Part shown: positions 1 through 6,190 of the stretch, piece after piece
Numbering within the stretch: the stretch's first letter is position 1
Layout of the letters: each line of letters starts with the position of its first letter
NCBI GenBank assembly: GCA_905216215.1
Contig: CAJMSZ010000050.1
Location: 1 to 14,665 of the forward strand
Direction of reading: 5' to 3'
Length of the DNA stretch: 14,665 bases
DNA from: an uncultured bacterium
Lineage (GTDB): Bacteria; Bacillota; Clostridia; Lachnospirales; Lachnospiraceae
The notes under the pieces: model-generated
The model's database searches: none
The model's input: the letters and a program-made list of their open reading frames with translations, nothing else
What the model was told of the DNA's origin: nothing
Program-made: the position numbers and the translations under genes

Positions 1-1695
1 ATTAATGTAATCATCCGGCTTTTGTTTCAGTTGGGACAAAAGAACAACCGTCTCAACGGTATTACCTCTTTCCCACAAAACTTTCCTTACTTCCTTACCG
101 TCACGATATATCGGAAAATTGAACTCTATTGATTTCAACGGCATTTCCGACTCTCCGTTTGGGTATATTTGAATTTCTTTTATGAGATAAGAAATAACGC
201 TTTTCTTTTCTTCATCACTCATTATAGCATAGAGCTTTCCAAAATTCTTCATTATTTTGTAAACATTCTCCAGAGTAATGGCTTCCATCTCAATAGAACT
301 TCTTCGTAATTTTGCATCTTCAATTCGTTCCTCCAACTCAACAATCGTATCGTACAGCCCATCAAGTCTTAATGTCATATCGTGGATTTTTCTCTCACGA
401 TAACGGGCATCAGCAGGAAGATTATCAATCTCCCGTTCCAGACGAGCTTTATTCAAATCAACCTCCTTCAGCTTACTTTCATAATTTGCAATTTCCTTAT
501 CAACATTACTTGTATCTGTCTGTATTCCAATTCTGCTTTTTATCTCTCTGGCAAAGTACTTGTCACTTACCAACTCTTTGACTGCTTCAATAACAAGCGG
601 CTCAATATCTGTTTTTCTCAAAGAAGCCTTATAATCACAATGATGTCCTCGCTCCTGCTTATTTCTCCCACATATATAATAATAGACTTCCTTATATGTA
701 CCGTCCTTATTTGTCCAAGCGTGTTTGTTAGTATACATTGAGCTTCCACACATAGGACATTTCAATACACCTGTCAAAAGATGCGACCTATCTTTGCCAA
801 CCTTTGACGGTTGCTTAATTCCCGTGGCGATACGCTTTGCACGAACCTTTTCCCATAATTCCTCGCTGACAATACCCTCGTGCTGTCCTTCCTCTAAAAT
901 ATAATCATCGGTGTGAACCTGTTTATACTCGTTTTTAGTTCCTTTTACTTTCTCCCTTGTTCTTCTTCCGTAAGCAATTTTACCACAATAAACAGGATTA
1001 TCTAATATCTGCCGTATAAGATGGCTGCTCCAAGTTTCCAATTTCCCATTCTGGCGTGGTATCTTTTTAATTCCTTGAAGATTAAGATATTTCGCCACTC
1101 CGCCAAGTCCAATATCAGAATTACCAAACTTCTCAAAGATAATGCGAATAGCTTTCGCTTCCGTTTCTTCTATTAAAAGCTGATTATTTTCAAGATAATA
1201 TCCGTAAGGAGCAAAGCCACCATTCCAACCGCCCTGTCTGGCTTTTTCCCTGCGTCCATTCATTGTCTGCTCTATAATATTTTCTCTCTCAATTTCTGCA
1301 ACAGCAGAAAGAACAGATATTAAAAGCTTTCCGCTTGTCTGTGATGAATCAATTCCTTCTTCAATACAAATAAGGTTTATGCCATAAGACTGAACGAACT
1401 CCAATGAATTTAAGATGTCTGCTGCATTTCTTCCGAAGCGTGACAACTTATATACTAAAATATAATCTATCTCTAATCCGTTTTTTATATCAGACAGCAT
1501 TTTCTTAAATGCAGGTCGCCCCTCAATAGATTTTCCTGACTTTCCTGCGTCCTCATATACACCTACAATCTCCATTTCCTCTCTGTCTGCAAATCGTTTC
1601 AAACTATTTTTCTGACCTTCAAGGCTATATCCATCAACCTGCATTTCTGTACTTACTCTTGGATATAAAACACATTTCTTTCCCTCTCTGTTCAT
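1..1695 (-). CDS. Large serine recombinase (site-specific integrase), 3' end outside window
   Basis: The frame is open for 565 codons and runs off the left edge. Start chosen at 1695 because GGAGG lies just upstream. The N-terminal resolvase domain (about 5-150) carries the catalytic motif YPRVST with nucleophile Ser15, then KLSRFGRN and EIERE. A recombinase domain follows (about 160-290), then a zinc ribbon with C313, C316, C342 and C353, then a long charged coiled coil (about 395-470). This is the layout of large serine integrases that insert and excise conjugative elements or phages by attP x attB recombination. The visible C-terminus (residues 547-565) departs from integrase character and resembles the RlmD junction at 6150-6210, so this end probably crosses an attachment site. 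It follows a 50-aa gene by 51 bases and is probably co-transcribed with it. Recombinase function is certain; the exact target site is inference. Confidence 0.95.
   Translation of the reverse strand, partial: MNREGKKCVLYPRVSTEMQVDGYSLEGQKNSLKRFADREEMEIVGVYEDAGKSGKSIEGRPAFKKMLSDIKNGLEIDYILVYKLSRFGRNAADILNSLEFVQSYGINLICIEEGIDSSQTSGKLLISVLSAVAEIERENIIEQTMNGRREKARQGGWNGGFAPYGYYLENNQLLIEETEAKAIRIIFEKFGNSDIGLGGVAKYLNLQGIKKIPRQNGKLETWSSHLIRQILDNPVYCGKIAYGRRTREKVKGTKNEYKQVHTDDYILEEGQHEGIVSEELWEKVRAKRIATGIKQPSKVGKDRSHLLTGVLKCPMCGSSMYTNKHAWTNKDGTYKEVYYYICGRNKQERGHHCDYKASLRKTDIEPLVIEAVKELVSDKYFAREIKSRIGIQTDTSNVDKEIANYESKLKEVDLNKARLEREIDNLPADARYRERKIHDMTLRLDGLYDTIVELEERIEDAKLRRSSIEMEAITLENVYKIMKNFGKLYAIMSDEEKKSVISYLIKEIQIYPNGESEMPLKSIEFNFPIYRDGKEVRKVLWERGNTVETVVLLSQLKQKPDDYIN
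47..54 (-). other. Candidate attachment-site core, left end
   Basis: ACCGTCTC on the plus strand, identical to 6201-6208. It sits in a wider partly matching stretch (32-54 against 6186-6208). On the minus strand it encodes E548-T549 and part of V550 of the recombinase frame. Large serine integrases cut at a short shared core, which fits this length. The core is short, so the claim rests on the shared flanking peptide as well. Confidence 0.5.
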
Positions 1696-1735
1696 TCTGT
1701 TACCTCCGATAGTTTAGAAAAATGTGATATGTAAG

Positions 1736-1755
1736 GTTGCGTAAGATTACGCAAC
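1736..1755. promoter_or_regulatory. Perfect 9-bp inverted repeat before the recombinase
   Basis: Arms GTTGCGTAA (1736-1744) and TTACGCAAC (1747-1755) are separated by only GA. The repeat covers the last codons and stop of the 50-aa gene and lies about 40 bases upstream of the recombinase start. There is no U-run after it, and a 2-base loop suits a DNA-level binding site better than a terminator. It could be an operator or an accessory recombinase site; its function is unknown. Confidence 0.5.
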
Positions 1756-1899
1756 ACAATCTAAATCTTGCAGAACTGATTTTCCGTATTTTTCAACTAT
1801 CTGCACCATAGCACTGATAAAAGCGTCAAAGTTTTCCTTTTCATCAGCTACAATGTCAGGCTGCTGTTCTGCATTCTCTATTATTTTTACATTTTCCAT
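1747..1899 (-). CDS. Small acidic protein upstream of the recombinase (50 aa)
   Basis: The gene encodes 50 residues from MENVKIIENA to QDLDCVA. GGAGG at 1907-1911 sits 7 bases before the ATG, which strongly supports translation. The protein is acidic overall, with a polar N-terminal half and a predicted amphipathic helix around DAFISAMVQIVEKYGKSV. I recognise no family. It lies between mazF and the recombinase, apparently as the first gene of the recombinase transcript. It could be an accessory or directionality factor for the recombinase, or an antitoxin for the neighbouring MazF in reversed gene order. Neither is shown by the sequence. Confidence 0.75.
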   Translation of the reverse strand: MENVKIIENAEQQPDIVADEKENFDAFISAMVQIVEKYGKSVLQDLDCVA

Positions 1900-1939
1900 C
1901 TGAATACCTCCGCAAGAGCAAAGCGGCTGTTCACTCTAA

Positions 1940-1969
1940 ATTATAGAGATACAGTCGCCCTTTGGCGAA
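1940..1969 (-). promoter_or_regulatory. Possible promoter for the 50-aa gene and recombinase
   Basis: A perfect -10 (TATAAT, 1940-1945 on the minus strand) lies 40 bases before the start at 1899. The best -35 is weak (TTCGCC, 1964-1969, 18-base spacer). A dyad with arms CTCTA/TAGAG (1934-1948) surrounds the -10, and a second with arms TCGCC/GGCGA lies at the -35, so a controlled promoter is plausible. Confidence 0.4.
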
Positions 1970-1996
1970 TGTGCAAATCCACCCACACATTCACAT

Positions 1997-2368
1997 TTAC
2001 ACATTTTTATCAATTCTTTTTTCAAGCGAAACGCTGATAGCCAGAGCTTTATCAACAGCAACAAGAAAACGCCCATCAAGGGTTCCTAAATACTCTTGCA
2101 GGCGTTGTTTATCAATGGTACGAATTTGCTCCAATAAGATAATGGAATCTTTATCAAGTCCATTGACATTGTGTACGATAGTGTGTGTCGGTAGTTTTTT
2201 CTTTGTTCCAATCTGTCCTGTAATCGCCGCTACAATGACCGTAGGGCTGTGCTTATTCCCTGTATCATTAGAAATGATAAGTACAGGTCGTGTACCGCCT
2301 TGCTCCGAGCCGATGACGGGGTTTAAGTTTGCGTAGTAGATGTCGCCACGCTTAATGATTCTATCCAT
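1997..2368 (-). CDS. mazF: MazF/PemK-family endoribonuclease toxin
   Basis: The 123-residue length is normal for the family. The N-terminus has RGDIYYANLNP, followed by GSEQGGTRPVLIISND, in which R27 matches the conserved active-site arginine. T50 in VAAIT fits the catalytic threonine, and LEQIRTIDKQRL is the usual late motif. MazF proteins are sequence-specific, ribosome-independent mRNA interferases in the cytoplasm, normally held inactive by a MazE partner. The start is supported by GGGAGG about 9 bases upstream. No MazE-like gene lies upstream, where only 127 non-coding bases and a hairpin (2393-2413) separate it from the truncated surface-protein gene. The next gene downstream encodes a 50-aa acidic protein. 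It may stabilise the element or act as a stand-alone nuclease. Confidence 0.93.
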   Translation of the reverse strand: MDRIIKRGDIYYANLNPVIGSEQGGTRPVLIISNDTGNKHSPTVIVAAITGQIGTKKKLPTHTIVHNVNGLDKDSIILLEQIRTIDKQRLQEYLGTLDGRFLVAVDKALAISVSLEKRIDKNV

Positions 2369-2392
2369 AGTGTTTGACCTCCCATTTGGATT

Positions 2393-2413
2393 TAGGCAGG
2401 AGCATCCTGCCTA
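2393..2413. promoter_or_regulatory. Inverted repeat in the mazF leader
   Basis: Arms TAGGCAGGA and TCCTGCCTA pair perfectly over 9 bp around a 3-base loop. The repeat sits directly upstream of the mazF ribosome binding site (about 2378-2384). No U-run follows, so it is not an obvious terminator. It could be an operator or an mRNA hairpin limiting mazF translation. Confidence 0.45.
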
Positions 2414-2495
2414 TGTAACAGCCAAACACAAGGAAGTATTTAAGGTCGGAGCATATAAACAAAGCTCTGTTCTTATGACCGCCCTGTATCTGGCA

Positions 2496-3518
2496 TTATG
2501 ATAGGAAGTTATCGCCCTTGATATTAAACTGAATACCGCCGACAACGCCGTCCTCGGAAGTCTTTTTCAGGGCAATCGTGCCTGTCGGCGTTTCAATATT
2601 GAGATATGCGACAACCGTATCGGCGTTCTCAACGCCCGTTACCAAATCCTGCAAGTTCGGGTCGCCGTAAGCAATCATCTTTGCACTGTCGCTGACTGTC
2701 GGCACGCCGTTTCGCTTTGCCGTGATACGGACAGAGCCAGAAACGGCAACGGCAGAGCTGATTGTCAGCTTATCGCCAGACCTTGACACCTTTACATTTC
2801 CGTCAGAGCTTGAAAAGCTGTAATCGGAAAGGACACTGTTTTTATCGGTCAGCGTGATACTGTACTTTCCGTCCTTATAGGCAAGCTCTTTGGTAATATC
2901 ATTTTTACCGCCCGACATAAAGCTCGGAATGGTGTTATGCTCACTCAGCAGCGAAACAATCTGGTCATAGGCAGCCTTTGCTCCGCTGTTGGGATAATTT
3001 GAGCCGAAGTGCAGGCTGTATGCCTTTGTACTGTTCTGCTGATATGAGCCTGTGGCTTCACGGCAGCCTGTTACAAACTCCCATACAAGAGTCTGTGTCG
3101 CAAGCCATTTTTCATCATCACTGCCCGACAGATGACTGCGGTTACCCTGATACCCATAGAGCAGGGCAAGTCCAACCGCCTTTTTCTGGTTTGTGGAAAG
3201 GGCGTTCCAAGTATCTGAGGAAGCCTTTTTCAAGGTGTTTCCCGTTTTCAGCGGTACGCCCGGCTGAATACAGAACGCATTTTCTCCGTCCACAAACATA
3301 CGGTATTTGTATTTTCCCGTACCGCCTGCGGTATAGCCGTCAAAGACAGCACTTGAATTGTATCTCATCGTATTGCCGCTGCTGTCATAGGTGTGGGTAA
3401 AAGAAATCGTGCCTATATCGCCCGCAGCAAACGCCGTTGTCGCAGGCAAAACGGACAATGCCGTGACCGCAGCCATAAGAGCAACCGCAGCCTTTTTGAA
3501 TAATCTACGAAATTTCAT
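2496..3518 (-). pseudogene. Thioester-domain surface adhesin, truncated after the start of its first SpaA/CnaB repeat
   Basis: The 340-residue frame starts with a Sec signal peptide (basic KFRRLFKK, hydrophobic core, cleavage near ATTAFAA, about residue 32). A thioester domain follows (about 40-200): C83 in AFCIQPG and Q142 in TQTLVWEF are the expected Cys-Gln pair, which forms an internal bond that reacts with host surface groups. An Ig-like stretch (about 205-300) is followed by TGTIALKKTSEDG, the opening of a SpaA/CnaB isopeptide domain, and the frame stops 22 residues later at DNFLS. Relatives continue through several such domains to an LPXTG anchor, absent here. The start is supported by AGGAGG. 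As it stands the product would be secreted but not wall-attached. The end is probably a deletion joint; I cannot rule out a functional short form. Confidence 0.8.
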
Positions 3519-3563
3519 CGTTTACCTCCTGTTATTGTTGAGTTGAATTTACCTTACTAACCG

Positions 3564-3585
3564 AAAAAAGCCGCCTGTTGGCAGC
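3564..3585 (-). terminator. Intrinsic terminator after parB
   Basis: On the minus strand GCTGCC-AACA-GGCGGC forms a 6-bp stem (one G-U pair) directly followed by six U. It lies about 120 bases past the parB stop and 46 bases before the adhesin start, so the adhesin is probably transcribed separately. A larger 10-bp repeat, CCGAAAAAAG (3561-3570) and CTTTTTTCGG (3597-3606), encloses it and could act as an alternative structure. Confidence 0.75.
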
Positions 3586-3705
3586 TCATATATTTTCTTT
3601 TTTCGGATAGTTACTGGTAGTAGTTAGGGGGAGAGGTGTGGAGAGGGGGAAGCCGAAAATATGGCTATCCACCGTAAACAGGCAGACCTCGCCCTCGGTG
3701 TGTGG

Positions 3706-4653
3706 CTATCGTTCACGGTCTTTGCTCCGCTGCAAATGGCGGTTGTAAAACTCCAACGCTTTCACAACAAAGTCCGATTCCTGCCCTCTGGGAATAGACT
3801 TGGGGATGAGCTTGATTATCCGTTCATCACGAAAGGCAGGCTTCTCCCTCTGGTTTGGTTTTTCCTCCTCCATAATGGATTGAATAACCTCGTCCGTGAG
3901 CTTATCATCCTGCATAAACTTCTTCATTTTGATAGCCTGTGCAAGTGACGGGGTAGCGTCGCTGTACTCCATCGCTTCAAGCAGAGTGTATTGCTGCTCT
4001 TCGGGCAGATAAGAGATTTCCACCGCAGGACGAAAAGCAATCTGCCTGTCATCGACCATTTGCAGAATTTCGGGAACAAGCTCGGTAAGGCGGATATAGC
4101 GGCGTATCTGGTCTTTGCTTTCTCCTACAAGTTCGCCCAATTCTTCATCGGAACGACCTTTCGGTAAATTAGTCGCCAATGGCGACGCATTTTCTTTCGG
4201 GGGTCTGCCTGCTTGCCGCTTCATTGCTTCAAGCCGCATTTTATAGGCAAAGGCTTTCTCACTCGGTAGAATCGTTGACCTCTGCAAGTTGCTCTCCACC
4301 ATTACAATAATGGCTTCATCACGGCTTAAATCCTTAACCTCGCATTTCAGCGTTTCCAATCCTGCAAGCTCACACGCCTTTTTCCGCCTGTGTCCGCTGA
4401 TAAGCTCATACCGTCCGTCCTCTTTGAGCCGAACAGTCGCAGGGGTCATTACACCATTTCGTTTAATACTATCGACAAGCTGCTCCATATCCTCGTCTAT
4501 GAAAACCTTAAACGGGTGGTCTGGGAACTCGTCAATTTCTGAAATGGGAATATCCCTTATCTTACTGAGCTTCGCTTCTTCACGGCTCTGGTCTGTTTCA
4601 AACAGGTCATCGTAAGCGGTCAGCTCGATTTTTGTTTCTTTGCTTCTCGCCAA
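3706..4653 (-). CDS. parB: ParB/Spo0J-family partition protein
   Basis: The 315-residue frame begins at TTG 4653. That start was chosen because AGGAGG (4663-4668) lies 9 bases upstream; upstream in-frame ATGs would extend far into parA without a ribosome site. The N-terminal ParB nuclease-like domain (about 30-125) contains ISEIDEFPDHPF, the CTP-binding GHRR box at 87-90 and ESNLQR at 120-125. A helix-turn-helix (about 166-190, DEELGELVGESKDQIRRYIR) follows, which would read a parS-type site. The C-terminal third is basic and may dimerise. It overlaps the end of parA by 47 bases, so the two are translationally linked. With ParA it would help keep or segregate the element, or regulate its own operon. 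I saw no convincing parS repeat. Confidence 0.92.
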   Translation of the reverse strand: MARSKETKIELTAYDDLFETDQSREEAKLSKIRDIPISEIDEFPDHPFKVFIDEDMEQLVDSIKRNGVMTPATVRLKEDGRYELISGHRRKKACELAGLETLKCEVKDLSRDEAIIVMVESNLQRSTILPSEKAFAYKMRLEAMKRQAGRPPKENASPLATNLPKGRSDEELGELVGESKDQIRRYIRLTELVPEILQMVDDRQIAFRPAVEISYLPEEQQYTLLEAMEYSDATPSLAQAIKMKKFMQDDKLTDEVIQSIMEEEKPNQREKPAFRDERIIKLIPKSIPRGQESDFVVKALEFYNRHLQRSKDRER

Positions 4654-5434
4654 TGTCTGCCACCTCCTTTCCGAACTGCTCATAAGCTGCGGCAACCTTT
4701 CCGTTTTTGTCATAAGCGAAAATGCTTTTTCCCTCTGCCGTGGCTTCAACTGCACGGATGGAGTGCGGTATCTGGGCATCAAAGACTTTGATGTTCTGAC
4801 CGTATACACTCTTTACCAATGCAGTCACTTCCTTAGAAATGTTGGTGCGTGGCATTACCATCGTCATTAAGATACCGTCAATCCGCAGGTGGGGATTGAT
4901 TTGCCGCCTGACTTTTGACACGGAGCGTAGCAACAGCTCCAGACCTTTCGCTGAAAGATAATGCGGCTGCGTGGGGATAATCACGCTATCAGCCGCCGCT
5001 AATGCGTTGATTGTCAACATCCCCAAGCTCGGCATACAGTCGATAAGCACATAATCATAATTCTTTTTAACCTCGCTCATACAGGTCTTTAGAACACGCT
5101 CACGGCTAATAGCGTTAATAAGCCTTACTTCCAGACCAGACAGCTCAATGTTAGAGGGTAACAAGTCAACGCCCTCACCGTGGTGCAGGATACCGTTCTG
5201 AACATCTATGGGATTATCGTCAATGATGTCCTGCATAATGGTGGCAAGGGAGATGGGTAAATCGTCTGGTCGTGGATAGCCAAGCGACATTGTAAGGTTA
5301 GCCTGTGCATCCGCATCGACAAGCAGAACTTTCTTTCCCTGCTGTGCCAAGCTCACGCCCAGATTGACCGCCGTTGTTGTCTTGCCGACACCGCCTTTCT
5401 GATTGGTCAGAGCAATTACTTTGCAATTTGACAT
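4607..5434 (-). CDS. parA: ParA-family partition ATPase
   Basis: The 275-residue protein starts at ATG 5434, chosen because AAAGGAGG sits 9 bases upstream. An in-frame ATG seven codons earlier has no comparable site. Residues 13-20 form the deviant Walker A box KGGVGKTT, with the signature lysine at 13. VDADAQANLT (Walker A') and YVLIDCMPSLG (Walker B), then DSVIIPTQ, complete the ParA fold. Such ATPases bind DNA non-specifically in the ATP state and move ParB-bound DNA. ParA/ParB pairs are a regular part of Tn1549-like elements, where they probably stabilise the circular form. It lies downstream of the 59-aa gene, separated by a strong terminator, and must therefore have its own promoter, which I could not place with confidence. 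Confidence 0.95.
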   Translation of the reverse strand: MSNCKVIALTNQKGGVGKTTTAVNLGVSLAQQGKKVLLVDADAQANLTMSLGYPRPDDLPISLATIMQDIIDDNPIDVQNGILHHGEGVDLLPSNIELSGLEVRLINAISRERVLKTCMSEVKKNYDYVLIDCMPSLGMLTINALAAADSVIIPTQPHYLSAKGLELLLRSVSKVRRQINPHLRIDGILMTMVMPRTNISKEVTALVKSVYGQNIKVFDAQIPHSIRAVEATAEGKSIFAYDKNGKVAAAYEQFGKEVADIGEKQRNKNRADRLR

Positions 5435-5460
5435 TTGTGCGTCCTCCTTTCGCATAGATT

Positions 5461-5483
5461 TAGCCGCTTTGTCAAGGCGGCTA
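5461..5483. promoter_or_regulatory. Inverted repeat upstream of parA
   Basis: TAGCCGC (5461-5467) and GCGGCTA (5477-5483) form a perfect 7-bp repeat 27 bases before the parA start. No U-run follows. ParA/ParB operons are often self-regulated, so an operator or ParB-binding role is possible. Confidence 0.35.
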
Positions 5484-5511
5484 TGTAAGAGTAGCAGAGA
5501 AAGCAGAACGC

Positions 5512-5550
5512 AAAAAAACCGCCTACTCTTAGTAAGTTAAGAATAAGCGG
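5512..5550 (-). terminator. Intrinsic terminator between the 59-aa gene and parA
   Basis: On the minus strand CCGCTTATTCTTA pairs with TAAGAGTAGGCGG (13 bp with two G-U pairs, loop ACTTAC), followed by seven U. It begins 18 bases past the stop of the 59-aa gene. Confidence 0.85.
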
Positions 5551-5567
5551 CTCAGATGATTTGTACT

Positions 5568-5747
5568 TTATACATATTCAATTCTCAGCTTCTTGACAGG
5601 TGCGTTTGCGACCTTAAATATAAGTTCGTCAACGCAGTCTGCATATCTGCCTTGCTGTATAAGCTGATTTTTCAGCTCTACAAGGCTATGTAATAAGGTT
5701 GTCTTTTGGCGACTATCCAGATATATGTGATATGTTTGCTCTCTCAT
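5568..5747 (-). CDS. Conserved-looking small element protein (59 aa)
   Basis: The start at 5747 was chosen because GGAGG lies 8-9 bases upstream and because an upstream in-frame ATG (5801) lies within the promoter. The protein reads MREQTYHIYL to KKLRIEYV. It has a short beta-like N-terminus, a central helix (TTLLHSLVELKNQLIQQGR), a second short helix (YADCVDELIFKVA) and a basic beta-like end. There is no membrane segment. Its position directly before parA/parB at the element end, its own promoter and its own terminator suggest a monocistronic element gene that is expressed after integration. I do not recognise an assigned function. Confidence 0.8.
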   Translation of the reverse strand: MREQTYHIYLDSRQKTTLLHSLVELKNQLIQQGRYADCVDELIFKVANAPVKKLRIEYV

Positions 5748-5772
5748 AAACAGCACCTCCGTTTCTGGTTTC

Positions 5773-5801
5773 ATTATATATAGAAGCCCAAAACTGTTCA
5801 A
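5773..5801 (-). promoter_or_regulatory. Sigma-A-type promoter for the 59-aa gene
   Basis: On the minus strand -35 TTGAAC (5796-5801), a 17-base spacer and a perfect -10 TATAAT (5773-5778). The predicted start near 5766 leaves a leader of about 18 bases that contains the GGAGG site. Confidence 0.85.
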
Positions 5802-5818
5802 AGGTGCAAATTTGAGCG

Positions 5819-5859
5819 AAAAAAAATAAGCGTACCACTATTTCTAATGATACGCTTAT
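5819..5859 (-). terminator. Intrinsic terminator after rlmD
   Basis: On the minus strand ATAAGCGTATCATTA pairs with TAGTGGTACGCTTAT (15 bp with G-U pairs, GAAA loop), followed by eight U. It lies 5 bases past the rlmD stop. If the element model is right, this terminator belongs to the element and closes the host operon. Confidence 0.9.
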
Positions 5860-5863
5860 CCGT

Positions 5864-6190
5864 TTAGATTACCTCAAAATACTTCAAAGCATCTTTGATT
5901 GCTTCTACTTTTTCCGCTGTTGGATGTTTTCTCGGATTTTTTAATTCCTCTACCGCATTTGGAGCATCATACATCGGCAAACCTAAATCTCTCTTAACCT
6001 CTGCGATATATGCGGTATGTACTTTGAAGCCATACTTCGCTTCTATGTACTCCTTTATCATTTTGTAGGTGACTCGCTCTTTCGGCTTATAGGCTTCTGC
6101 TCTTTCAGCGATTGCTTTTAACGGAACTTTACCCTCACCCTCGCCAAACTCCACTTTTATGTTGATATGACTGTCTGGCTTTTTGTGGGA
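5864..6190 (-). other. Element-supplied 3' end of rlmD (C-terminal tail domain)
   Basis: RlmD residues about 462-568. After a variable linker (HKKPDSHIN) and a basic, glycine-containing stretch, TYKMIKEYIEAKYGFKVHTA followed by YIAEVKRDLG forms a helix-turn-helix-like unit. Then a proline-rich linker and a last helix (AEKVEAIKDALKYF) follow. Nothing like this exists in ordinary RlmD. The recombinase frame at the left window edge begins a comparable tail (KQKPDDYIN). From memory of the family, similar tails occur on clostridial recombinases; that recollection is not a search result. Confidence 0.6.

Noticed and set aside
312..741. Two plus-strand open frames of 89 and 119 codons
   Set aside because: They lie antisense to the recombinase frame, which has clear domains through this stretch, and they lack ribosome sites or recognisable motifs.
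5471..5476. TTGACA-like hexamer upstream of parA
   Set aside because: No acceptable -10 hexamer occurs 16-18 bases downstream, and it lies in the loop of the inverted repeat; no promoter called.
5748..5801. Extended start of the 59-aa protein at 5801
   Set aside because: That ATG overlaps the -35 box of the promoter, so it would not be in the transcript.
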